64,000 bases of DNA, taken from assembly GCF_000203915.1 (NCBI RefSeq), contig NC_008391.1, positions 2,582,970 to 2,646,969 of the forward strand, in the 5' to 3' direction. How positions within the stretch are numbered: the first letter of the stretch is position 1; each line of letters opens with the position of its first letter. The notes under the pieces were generated by a model that was given only the letters and a program-made list of their open reading frames with translations, was not told where the DNA came from and made no database searches. The position numbers were made by a program, and so were the translations under genes. This document shows, in pieces, positions 8,564-16,420 of the stretch. Origin of the DNA: Burkholderia ambifaria AMMD (GTDB taxonomy: Bacteria; Pseudomonadota; Gammaproteobacteria; Burkholderiales; Burkholderiaceae).

Positions 8564-9141
8564 CGCTGGAAGACTTTCTGATCGAAGCGCGGCGCCTCGC
8601 CAGGCCATCCCGTCAATACCGCTTCGCGGACGACGGCGAACCCGTCACCGGCTACTGGCACGGGGTCGACGCCGGCGCGTTGTGCATCTCCATCGAGCGT
8701 GACGGCATGTGGCTGAACGTGCATCTCGACGCAAGCGATGCGTCAGGCCACGTGGAAACTACTACGCAACCTGTCCGTTCAGACCGCCCGCTGTGCCGAT
8801 CCGACGCGATGTCGCTGCCGCCGGTCGATGCGGTGTTCCGCTTTGGCTCCGCCGCGATCGGCGCCTACCTCGACGCGCATGGCTGGCAGCGCGACTGGGG
8901 ATTCAACGACAACTTCGAGGGCACGGCCGCGCACGACTACGCGCGCGAGTGGATCGCGCAATGCCCGCTCTACACGGGCGGCGTGGTGGCCGTCGCGGGC
9001 GGGTGGAACATGCCGTGGCCCGACGACGGGGACGAGCCGGTCGATCTCGAACTCGTCCTCTGGACGTTCGAGGAATCGGAACCGTGGATCGAGGTGTTTT
9101 TCGACGGCAGCCGGTACTCGGTGATCCAGCGGATCACCTAG
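8560..9141 (+). CDS. Hypothetical protein coupled to the P-loop kinase-like protein
   Basis: I do not recognise this 193-residue soluble protein. The start at 8560 is preceded by GAGGAGA and overlaps the previous stop (ATGA), so it is co-translated with the kinase-like gene. The C-terminal half is rich in Trp and acidic residues (GWNMPWPDDGDEPVDLELVL; WTFEESEPWIEVFFDG), which suggests a compact mixed alpha/beta domain. There is no signal peptide or membrane segment. It converges with the riboflavin synthase-like gene 18 bases away. The pairing suggests a shared function, possibly a modified metabolite or an immunity/antidote role, but the sequence shows no direct sign of either. Confidence 0.65.
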   Translation: MTLEDFLIEARRLARPSRQYRFADDGEPVTGYWHGVDAGALCISIERDGMWLNVHLDASDASGHVETTTQPVRSDRPLCRSDAMSLPPVDAVFRFGSAAIGAYLDAHGWQRDWGFNDNFEGTAAHDYAREWIAQCPLYTGGVVAVAGGWNMPWPDDGDEPVDLELVLWTFEESEPWIEVFFDGSRYSVIQRIT

Positions 9142-9159
9142 CACGCGGGTAATCCCACG

Positions 9160-9873
9160 TTACTGCTTCGGCAGCCGCGCGACATTGCGCGCCAGCAGTT
9201 CCTCGATATCGATGCCTTTTTCCGCCAGCAGCGCGGTGACGACGCCGTTCAATTCGCCGAGCGTTTCCTTGACCGATTCGCGGATCGTATCCACGACGAC
9301 CTGGGTGCTACGCTCGATCTCGATATTGACCTTGGCGTCGACGCCCTTCGCATCGAACGTGGTCGCGCGGCGCGTTTCGGGAATCAGCCAGACTTCGAAC
9401 CAGCCTTCGTCGCGATTGACGTCCGACACGGTCAGGCTGCAGCCGTTGATCGCGATATAGCCCTTCGCGAAGACATAGCGTTTGAATTCGGCCGGCACGC
9501 CGATGCGGATCATCCGATTGTGTTCGGAGGACGCGATGTGCAGGATGGTCCCCATGAAGTCGACGTGACCGGACAGCGGATGTCCGCCGATTTCCGCGCC
9601 GTCCTTCGCGGCCCGCTCCACGTTGACGCGGGCGCCGGTCGTCAGGTCGGCCAGCGTGGTGATTCGCAGGCTCGGCAACATCACGTCGAAGTCGATCAGC
9701 ACCGGCGAGTGGATGGTCGTGACCGTCAGGCAGACGCCGTCGACCGACACGCTCGCGCCGATCTCGATATCGTCGGTGAAGCGCTCGGGGAATTCGATGC
9801 TGAACGTTCTCAGTTCGCCGTGATCCTTGATGGCGCCGATGGTCGCCACGCCCTGAACAATGCCTGTAAACAT
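9160..9873 (-). CDS. Riboflavin synthase alpha-chain family protein
   Basis: A 237-residue protein with the tandem lumazine-binding repeats of riboflavin synthase. It begins MFTGIVQG, the conserved N-terminus, and has the motifs SVSVDGVCLTVT, RVNVERA, EIGGHPLSGHVD, INGCSLTVSDV and WLIPETRRATTF. It should dismutate two 6,7-dimethyl-8-ribityllumazine molecules to riboflavin, or bind flavin or lumazine. The E. coli enzyme has about 213 residues; this one carries roughly 25 extra C-terminal residues (ALLAEKGIDIEELLARNVAR). The gene stands alone, away from a rib operon, and I saw no FMN riboswitch in its leader. It may be a second copy in the genome. AAGGGA precedes the start. Confidence 0.85.
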   Translation of the reverse strand: MFTGIVQGVATIGAIKDHGELRTFSIEFPERFTDDIEIGASVSVDGVCLTVTTIHSPVLIDFDVMLPSLRITTLADLTTGARVNVERAAKDGAEIGGHPLSGHVDFMGTILHIASSEHNRMIRIGVPAEFKRYVFAKGYIAINGCSLTVSDVNRDEGWFEVWLIPETRRATTFDAKGVDAKVNIEIERSTQVVVDTIRESVKETLGELNGVVTALLAEKGIDIEELLARNVARLPKQ

Positions 9874-9978
9874 GATCGATCCCTTGTCGCAAATTGGCTG
9901 GCCGACATGATAAGTGATCTCGGCGGCGAGCACGCCGCGGCGCGCGGTTCGGCGCCGGCGGGCACGTGCGGTGGACGT

Positions 9979-10004
9979 AAAAAAAGCCGTGCGCGCGGCA
10001 CGGC
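9979..10004 (-). terminator. Intrinsic terminator of the ABC exporter gene
   Basis: On the minus strand a perfect 7-bp stem (GCCGTGC/GCACGGC, 5-base loop) is followed by seven T. It lies 90 bases after the ABC exporter stop and separates it from the riboflavin synthase-like gene. Confidence 0.85.
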
Positions 10005-10093
10005 CTCGATCCGGATCTGTGTCGACCCGATCCGGCGGCGATGACCGCGCCGCCGGGCCGGGCCGCATTGCGTCGCGTCGCGACGCGCTTGCG

Positions 10094-11956
10094 TCACACC
10101 TTCGCCGGCTCCCCTAGCGGCCCGGCATCGCGATCCGCGAGGCGCCGCGGCGAATCGGCGAGCCCTTTCGCCAGCTCCAGCGCCTGCCGCTCGAACAACC
10201 GGCGATATGTGCCGCCGTCGATGCGGATCAGCGCGTCGTGGCTGCCTTCCTCGATCACCTTGCCGCGATCGAGCACGAGCAGGCGGTCGAGCGAGCGCAC
10301 CGTCGACAGCCGGTGCGCGACGACGAGCGTCGTGCGGCCGACCATCAGCCGTTCCATCGCCTGCTGGATCAGCAACTCGCTTTCGCTGTCGAGGCTCGAC
10401 GTCGCTTCGTCGAGGATCAGGATCGGCGCATCCGCGAGGAACGCACGCGCGATCGCGACGCGCTGGCGTTCGCCGCCCGACAGCTTGATCCCGCGCTCGC
10501 CGACGAGCGTGTCATAGCCGTCCGGCAGCGCGACGATGAAGTCGTGCGCGCTGGCCAGACGCGCGGCGCGCTCGATCTCCGCGCGGCTCGCGTCGGGGCG
10601 TGCATACGCGATGTTCTCCGCCAGCGTGCGGTGGAACAGCACGGGCTCCTGCTGGACGATCGCGATCTGGCTGCGCAGCGAATCCTGCCGCACCTGCGCG
10701 ATGTCCTGGCCGTCGATCGTGATGCGGCCGCCCGACACGTCGTACAGGCGCTGGATCAGCTTGATGAACGTCGTCTTGCCCGACCCGGAATGACCGACGA
10801 GGCCCACGCGCTCGCCGGGCGCGATGCGCATCGAGAAGTCGTCGTACAGCGGTACCGGATGATTGCCGTAGCGGAACGTCACGTGCTCGAAGCGGATCTC
10901 GCCTTGCCCGATCCGGATGGCCGGCGCGCCGGGACGATCGTCGATGCCGAGCGGCTGGCGCTCGAGCGCGACGAGCTCTTCCATGTCGTTGACCGAGCGC
11001 TGCAGGTTGCGGATATGCATGCCGACGTCGCGCAGGTAGCCCTGCAGCATGAAGAACATCGTCAGCGAGAATGCGATGTCGCCGACGCTCGCTTCGTCGT
11101 TCGCCCACAGCCGCAGCGCGACGCCGATCATCGCCGCCTGCATCGCGACGAGCATCGCACCCTGCAGCCCGCCGTTGAGCGTGCCGCGCACCCACGTGCG
11201 GCGCGTGCGCTGACGCCACTTGCCGATCACGCGCGCGAGCCGCGCTTCCTCGCGCGTTTCCGCGCCGAACGCCTTGACGACCGCGTTGCAGCTCACCGCG
11301 TCCGCGAGTGCGCCGCCCATGCGGGTGTCCCACATGTTGCCGAGCCGCGCGGCCGGCGCGACGATGCCGAGCGACACGGCGACCGTCACCGAGATGTACA
11401 GCAGCGAGCCCGCGCCGACGACGAACCCCATCACCGGCCAGTGCGTGCCGAGCAGCACGGTCGCGCCGACGAGCATCGTGACCGACGGCAGCAGCGCGAT
11501 CAGCACCGTGTCGTTCAGCAGGTCGAGCGCCCAGATCCCGCGCGTGATCTTGCGCACGGTCGAGCCCGCGAAACTGTTCGCGTGCCAGTCGGTCGAGAAG
11601 CGCTGCACGCGATGGAACGACGCGGCGGCGATCTCGCTCATCATCTTCAGCGTGAGCGTGATGATGTTCAGGTAGACGCCTTGCCGCAGCAGCGTCGCGG
11701 CGATGCCGAGCGCGGCCAGCGTGCCGAACGCGGCGAGGGCCGAATGCCACGCGGCGGCGCGCTCGGTCAGGCCGGTCGACAGCGCATCGACGAGGCGCCC
11801 GGCGAACAGCGGCGTGAGCACGTCGGCGAGCGCACCGAGCAGCGCGAGTGCGGTGATCGTCGCGATGCGTACCGGCTGCTTGCGCCAGTAGCGGAAAGTG
11901 AAGCCGAAGACGGCCTGGAATGCCTGGCCGCCCAGATGGGTGGTTTTTCTGGTCAT
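10094..11956 (-). CDS. ABC exporter, fused membrane and ATPase domains
   Basis: A 620-residue half-transporter. The N-terminal half has about six membrane segments of an ABC type-I exporter (IATITALALLGALADVLTPL and others). The C-terminal third is the ATPase, with Walker A GHSGSGKTTFIK, Q-loop IAIVQQEPVLF, signature LSGGERQRVAIARAFL, Walker B ILILDEATSSLD and a switch His in VVAHRLSTV. It should work as a homodimer in the inner membrane and export a lipid or drug-like substrate; nothing in the context fixes which. The start ATG is at 11956. A short ORF with a strong ribosome site lies 170 bases upstream and could be a leader peptide. A clean terminator follows the gene. Confidence 0.9.
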   Translation of the reverse strand: MTRKTTHLGGQAFQAVFGFTFRYWRKQPVRIATITALALLGALADVLTPLFAGRLVDALSTGLTERAAAWHSALAAFGTLAALGIAATLLRQGVYLNIITLTLKMMSEIAAASFHRVQRFSTDWHANSFAGSTVRKITRGIWALDLLNDTVLIALLPSVTMLVGATVLLGTHWPVMGFVVGAGSLLYISVTVAVSLGIVAPAARLGNMWDTRMGGALADAVSCNAVVKAFGAETREEARLARVIGKWRQRTRRTWVRGTLNGGLQGAMLVAMQAAMIGVALRLWANDEASVGDIAFSLTMFFMLQGYLRDVGMHIRNLQRSVNDMEELVALERQPLGIDDRPGAPAIRIGQGEIRFEHVTFRYGNHPVPLYDDFSMRIAPGERVGLVGHSGSGKTTFIKLIQRLYDVSGGRITIDGQDIAQVRQDSLRSQIAIVQQEPVLFHRTLAENIAYARPDASRAEIERAARLASAHDFIVALPDGYDTLVGERGIKLSGGERQRVAIARAFLADAPILILDEATSSLDSESELLIQQAMERLMVGRTTLVVAHRLSTVRSLDRLLVLDRGKVIEEGSHDALIRIDGGTYRRLFERQALELAKGLADSPRRLADRDAGPLGEPAKV

Positions 11957-12127
11957 ATTTCGTTGCCCGGCGCATCGCGCGACGGGACTTTCCGGTTCGG
12001 AGAACGTCGAAAACGCAACAGCCGGGCCGCGCGAACGACGCGGGCGGAATGAGACGGGCTGTCGGGAAAGTGCGCGGGCCGGCGGGTCAGCGAAGAACCC
12101 GGGAGCCGGCGCGGACGACGGGCTGGA

Positions 12128-12178
12128 TCAGCCGCGTCGCGAGACCACGTTCGGGAAGGCTGCTGGCATTCGGAACAT
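12128..12178 (-). CDS. Possible 16-residue leader peptide upstream of the ABC exporter
   Basis: The peptide MFRMPAAFPNVVSRRG starts 5 bases after a near-perfect ribosome site (AGGGAGGT, 12183-12190). It ends about 170 bases before the ABC exporter start on the same strand. The strength of the site and the position suggest a translated leader, for example one that senses translation or transcription termination. The spacer to the exporter is GC-rich and could fold. No homologue is known to me and chance is possible. Confidence 0.35.
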   Translation of the reverse strand: MFRMPAAFPNVVSRRG

Positions 12179-12462
12179 CTGCACCTCCCTGAAGTGAATG
12201 ATTGAAAGGGCGTCGAAAAGACGTGTAGGGAGTTTATCAGCAGTGCGGGACTCGCCGCAACGTCTGACGAATGCGGCGTTGCAGCGTCGATACGGTCGGC
12301 CGGTCAGCGTATGCGACGCTTCGGCCCTTTTCCCCCGCGTGCGTTCCGCGGTGTGGCGCCGCACAGTAAAAAGGCCGGCGTGCCGCATCGATTACACTTT
12401 GCGGTTGCGCGCCGGCCGCAGCGGCCCCGCGGATTCACCCCCGATACATTCCTGAGGAAACG

Positions 12463-13344
12463 ATGAGCGACGTTCAGCAAGGCATCCTGGCTCCGATCGA
12501 CACGGCGGCCCGGTACCTCACTTTCACGATTTCGGACAACGCCAATGTGGCAACGGCGCTGAGGGCATTGCGCGAGCTCGTCGACGGGCGCGGCACGGTC
12601 GCCGGCTTCGGGCATGCGCTGGCCGCGCACCTCGGGCGCCCGGTGCCGGGCCTGACCGAATACCCGGCATTCGCGGTGAACGACCGCACGCTGCCGATCA
12701 CGCCGGCCGACGTGTGGGTCTGGCTGCGCGGCGACGATCGCGGCGATCTCGTGCTGCGCACGCGGGCGATCGAGCGGGCGCTGGCGCCGGCATTCGCGCT
12801 GCAGGACGCGGTGGACGGGTTCCGCTATTCGAACGATCGCGACCTGTCGGGTTACGAGGACGGCACCGAGAACCCGACCGGCGAAGACGCGCTCGCCGCG
12901 GCGATCGTCACCGGGCAGGGCGCCGGGCTCGACGGGTCGAGCTTCGTCGCGGTTCAGCAATGGCTGCACGACTTCGACCAGATGGAACGCATCGCGTCGG
13001 GCGACATGGATCACATCATCGGGCGCCGCCGCTCGGACAACGAGGAACTCGACGACGCACCCGAGTTCGCGCACGTGAAGCGCACCGCGCAGGAGAGCTT
13101 CGAGCCGGAGGCGTTCATGCTGCGCCGTTCGTCGCCGTGGTCCGATGCGCGTCGCGCCGGGCTCTACTTCGTCGCGTTCGGTTGTTCGTTCCGCGCGTTC
13201 GACGTGCAGATGCGCCGGATGAGCGGCGCGGATGACGGCATCGTCGACGGCCTGTTCCGCTTCACGCGGCCGCTGACGGGCGCGTATTTCTGGTGCCCGC
13301 CGGTGAAGGACGGCAAGCTGGACCTGTCCGCGCTCGGCCTTTAA
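12463..13344 (+). CDS. DyP-type heme peroxidase
   Basis: A 293-residue DyP-type peroxidase close to the YfeX subgroup. It has the hallmark GxxDG motif at residues 130-134 (GYEDGTENP). A likely proximal heme His is H204 (EFAHVKR), and a likely distal Arg is in LRRSSPWSD (221-222). It should use hydrogen peroxide to oxidise dyes or porphyrinogens in the cytoplasm; no Tat signal is present, so it is neither exported nor an obvious EfeB. The upstream region 12373-12417 forms an interrupted inverted repeat (GGCCGGCG/CGCCGGCC) that encloses a possible -10 TACACT. On the minus strand that hairpin is followed by five T and could block antisense transcription. A strong terminator follows the gene. Confidence 0.88.
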   Translation: MSDVQQGILAPIDTAARYLTFTISDNANVATALRALRELVDGRGTVAGFGHALAAHLGRPVPGLTEYPAFAVNDRTLPITPADVWVWLRGDDRGDLVLRTRAIERALAPAFALQDAVDGFRYSNDRDLSGYEDGTENPTGEDALAAAIVTGQGAGLDGSSFVAVQQWLHDFDQMERIASGDMDHIIGRRRSDNEELDDAPEFAHVKRTAQESFEPEAFMLRRSSPWSDARRAGLYFVAFGCSFRAFDVQMRRMSGADDGIVDGLFRFTRPLTGAYFWCPPVKDGKLDLSALGL

Positions 13345-13364
13345 GCGCCGGACGATATCCGCAA

Positions 13365-13405
13365 ACGGGCGGGCCGCGCATCGTGCGCGGCCCGCCCGTT
13401 TTGTT
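13365..13405 (+). terminator. Intrinsic terminator after the DyP peroxidase
   Basis: A perfect 15-bp stem (13365-13379 with 13385-13399, 5-base loop) is followed by TTTTGTTT. It ends the peroxidase transcript before the convergent OsmC gene. Confidence 0.9.
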
Positions 13406-13486
13406 TGTGATGCGTCGATCGCGTGCGGCGCAGCGGTGTGAATTCCGTTCGCCCCCGCCCAACCCGCACGCCCGGCACGGCGCGCG

Positions 13487-13888
13487 TCAGCTCAGCGTCG
13501 TTTCGATGCGCGTGCCGCGCTTGATGAACAGCGTCACCGGCGTCTTCTCGCAGATTTCCGCGAGGCGCTGGCGCTGCGCGTCGTCGAGCGGACCCTCGAG
13601 CGTGACGGTGCGGCGCACGTATTGCTGGCCTTCGCGATCGGCATGCAGTTCGGTGTGCACGTCGATGCGCACGGCCGGCCACGTCTTGCGCTGCATGTAC
13701 ATGCGCAGCGTCGCGGCCGTGCATTGCGCGAGGCCGGCGAGCACGAACTCGAACGGCGCCGGCCCGAGGCCCTGGCCGCCTTCGCGCGGCGCTTCGTCGC
13801 CGGTCAGCGCATGCGTGCCGGCCTGCAGCTGGACGACGTAGTTGGGCGCGTCGGCGGCGAGGGTGGCGGCAGCGTGGATGAGCGGCAT
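13487..13888 (-). CDS. OsmC/Ohr family protein
   Basis: A 133-residue OsmC-family protein. The two redox cysteines expected for thiol peroxidase activity are present: one in LAGLAQCTAATLRMYM and one in LAEICEKTPVT. Members reduce organic or fatty-acid hydroperoxides as dimers. The sequence is closer to general OsmC-like proteins than to Ohr. GGAGA precedes the start. It lies 118 bases downstream of a LysR regulator on the same strand, so the two may be cotranscribed or the regulator may act on it. A DyP peroxidase converges on it, giving a small peroxide-related neighbourhood. Confidence 0.85.
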   Translation of the reverse strand: MPLIHAAATLAADAPNYVVQLQAGTHALTGDEAPREGGQGLGPAPFEFVLAGLAQCTAATLRMYMQRKTWPAVRIDVHTELHADREGQQYVRRTVTLEGPLDDAQRQRLAEICEKTPVTLFIKRGTRIETTLS

Positions 13889-14006
13889 GGCAAGTCTCCG
13901 TTAAGCGGGAAAGAAGGGGCCGCGACGATGCGCGGCGTACGAGCCGTCAGCATACCGTCCTGCCGAAAACCGCGGGCGCAGCGTGCTTCGACGACGCTCG
14001 ACGGGA

Positions 14007-14927
14007 TCAGACGGCGACGCCGGCAGTCCCGCGCACGAGCGCGGCGACGCGTTCGCGCACCCACTGATGCGCGCGGTCGGTCTCGCGCGATTCGTGCCAG
14101 TACGCGAGCAGCGGAAACGGTTTGAGCCGCAGCGGCAGCGGCTGCACGGCGACCGGCAGCAGCGCCGCCATGCGCAGCGCATACGAGCGCGGCAGCGTCA
14201 GCAGCAGATCGCCCGCCGCCGCGATCTGGCACGCGGCGAAGTAATGCTGGCACACGAGCTGGATGTGCCGGAAGCGTCCGTCGCTGCCGAGCAGCACGTC
14301 GAGCGATTGCGGTTCGCCGAGCGGCGACACCGCGATATGCCGCGCGGCGAAATAGTCGGCGCGTCGCAGCGGGCCGCTCGTCAGCGGATGATCGTGCCGC
14401 ATCGCGACGACGAGCGAATCGTCGAGCAGGTGTTCGGTCGCGATGCGCGGGCCGGTTTGCACGCGTCGATCGACGGCGAGATCGAGATTGCCCGACGCGA
14501 GTTCGCGTTCGATGTCATGCACCGCGACGCGGCGGCTCACGAATCGCAGGCCGGGAGCTTCGTCGGCGAACGCGGCGACGATCTGTGGCAGCGCGATCGA
14601 TTCGATTACGTCGCGAATGCCGACCGCGATGCTCAGGTCGAGCGTCGCCGGGTCGAACGCCGACGGGTCGCGCGCGGTGCGCTGCAGTCCGGCGAGGTGA
14701 AGCTGCACGTCGGCGATGATCGCGCGCGTGCGCTCGGTCGGCACGACGCGATTGCCCTGGCGAACGAACAGCGGGTCGTCGAAATGCGCGCGCAGCCGGT
14801 TGAGCGCATGCGTGACGGCCGGCTGCGTCAGATGCAGCGCGCGGGCGGCCGCGCCGATGCCGCCGTTCACGTAGACGGCGTCGAGCACGCGGAACAGGTT
14901 CAGGTCGAGACGATGATCGGCGGGCAC
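14007..14927 (-). CDS. LysR-type transcriptional regulator
   Basis: A 306-residue LysR-type regulator. The N-terminal winged helix-turn-helix is clear (LFRVLDAVYVNGGIGAAARA; LTQPAVTHALNRLR; DPLFVRQGNRVVPT), and a periplasmic-binding-like effector domain follows. The frame opens with GTG at 14927, with no strong ribosome site. The effector is unknown. Neighbours are an OsmC protein downstream and, divergently, an AraC regulator 365 bases away, so its target could be either osmC or its own promoter. Confidence 0.88.
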   Translation of the reverse strand: MPADHRLDLNLFRVLDAVYVNGGIGAAARALHLTQPAVTHALNRLRAHFDDPLFVRQGNRVVPTERTRAIIADVQLHLAGLQRTARDPSAFDPATLDLSIAVGIRDVIESIALPQIVAAFADEAPGLRFVSRRVAVHDIERELASGNLDLAVDRRVQTGPRIATEHLLDDSLVVAMRHDHPLTSGPLRRADYFAARHIAVSPLGEPQSLDVLLGSDGRFRHIQLVCQHYFAACQIAAAGDLLLTLPRSYALRMAALLPVAVQPLPLRLKPFPLLAYWHESRETDRAHQWVRERVAALVRGTAGVAV

Positions 14928-15292
14928 GGACGAAGTCGGCGTGGTGGACGTTGAGCGATTCTAATTGACACGCGGACAACGGAACGCATGTGGCATGCGC
15001 GCGTTCGTTCGCACCCGGCGTTGCCGCGAATATCGCGAGGATCGGCAACGCCGCGCATGCGCCTTTCATGCGTATTTCCACGTGGCTATACCAGCGCTCG
15101 GCAACAGCCTGTAGTAATCCGCCATCATGCTGTCACGGTCGGCCATTTCGCGCCAAATAGAGGACCCCTTCGGCTAAGATGCCGTCGCTTCATATTTTGA
15201 GATAGCCGTCCTGTCGCACGTGTCCAAACCAAATATAAGCCTGACAGTTCGACGGTAATACAAGAAGTCGAAACAGTCCGGGGGCTTGGTCA
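14928..15292. other. Intergenic region between divergent LysR and AraC genes
   Basis: This 365-bp stretch has no convincing gene. Its right two thirds (15070-15290) are clearly richer in A and T than the surroundings, for example around 15175-15260, and probably hold the promoters of the divergent regulators. No clear terminator or palindromic operator was found. Confidence 0.5.
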
Positions 15293-16420
15293 GTGGAAGC
15301 AGCAGATCAGAGATGGGTCGTTGTCTATTTGAGTACGGGGTTTTCCTTGGCCCAGGCCGCGCGTCTCGGCGAGGCCTTCAACCTGGCGAATCGCCTGCAT
15401 GCGCTCAGTGCGGATTACCAGTTGAAGTACGTATCCGAAAGCGGGGGATTGCTGCAATCGTCGTCCGGCGTGCAGATCGCCGCCGATGCGCTCGGCGACG
15501 AGCACGGCCATCGTGCGCGCGCGTTCTTTCATCTTCACGGTGATCGTGCGTCGGTCAACTGGAGCGATGCGTTGCGCCGCCGCCTGACCGACATTCATCG
15601 GCATGCGCGCTGGATCGTCGATGCGATGGACCTGTCGACGCTCGCGGCGTCGCAGCGGCAGACGGATGCCGGTCAATCGCGAACGGATCGCACCCGCGGC
15701 GCGGCGGTCACGATCGAACCGCAGGGCGGCGAGGCCGACGTGTTCGCGGCCGTGCTCGACATGTTCCGCGCCGATCTCGGCGACAGCGCCGCGCAGGAGA
15801 TCGCGAGCAACCTGATGCGGCCGGTCGAACAACGCTATACGCAGTCGATGTGGGCGTTTCGCGAGCTGAGCGCGAGCCCGTCGATCCGGATGTCGGCGCA
15901 GCGGCTGCGCGCGCAGAGCACGAGCCGCATTTCGATCGCGGAAGTCGCGCGGACGGCCGCCATGAGCGAGCGCAATTTCCTGCGGCGCTTCAAGAAGGAA
16001 ATTGGCGTGACGCCGACCGAATTCGTGCAGCACGTGCGGCTCGAGCGCGCGTGCCACATGCTGATCCACACGACGCTGCCGGCCGACAAGGTCGCGCGGC
16101 GCACGGGCTTCGGCAGCGGCGAGCGGCTGGCAAAGCTGTTTCGCCAGCGTCTGCTCATGTCGCCGACCGAATTTCGCATTGCCGAGCGCGAGCGGATCCT
16201 GACGAACGGCGCCGGGGCGGCCGATCCGCAGTCCGACCCGCAGCCCGCGCCGCGGCCCGCGAAAACCGACGGCGAGCGGGCGAATCGGGGCGGGCGCGCC
16301 GAGCCGCGCGGGAAAACGGAGCGGAAGACCGTAAAATCACCGTGTCGCGATCACGATCCCCGGTTTCCATGCCCTTGCTCCCCACTACCGCCACCGCCCC
16401 CTTCTGCCCGTCGGAAGTAA
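15293..16420 (+). CDS. AraC-family regulator with DJ-1/PfpI-like N-terminus
   Basis: A 375-residue protein. The N-terminal 170 residues resemble the class I glutaminase-like domain of GlxA-type regulators. The C-terminal third of the conserved part is an AraC helix-turn-helix pair (ISIAEVARTAAMSERNFLRR; VTPTEFVQHVRLERACHML; KVARRTGFGSGERLAKLFRQ). The last 70 or so residues are a Pro/Arg-rich tail of low complexity. This tail is read through the start of mntH, overlapping it by 52 bases in another frame. The start is GTG at 15293. The tail may be a non-conserved extension after loss of an earlier stop. Effector unknown; overlap with mntH suggests co-expression. Confidence 0.82.
   Translation: MEAADQRWVVVYLSTGFSLAQAARLGEAFNLANRLHALSADYQLKYVSESGGLLQSSSGVQIAADALGDEHGHRARAFFHLHGDRASVNWSDALRRRLTDIHRHARWIVDAMDLSTLAASQRQTDAGQSRTDRTRGAAVTIEPQGGEADVFAAVLDMFRADLGDSAAQEIASNLMRPVEQRYTQSMWAFRELSASPSIRMSAQRLRAQSTSRISIAEVARTAAMSERNFLRRFKKEIGVTPTEFVQHVRLERACHMLIHTTLPADKVARRTGFGSGERLAKLFRQRLLMSPTEFRIAERERILTNGAGAADPQSDPQPAPRPAKTDGERANRGGRAEPRGKTERKTVKSPCRDHDPRFPCPCSPLPPPPPSARRK

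Noticed and set aside
9874..9978. FMN riboswitch upstream of the riboflavin synthase-like gene
   Set aside because: None of the conserved RFN element blocks is visible and the leader is short and interrupted by the upstream terminator.
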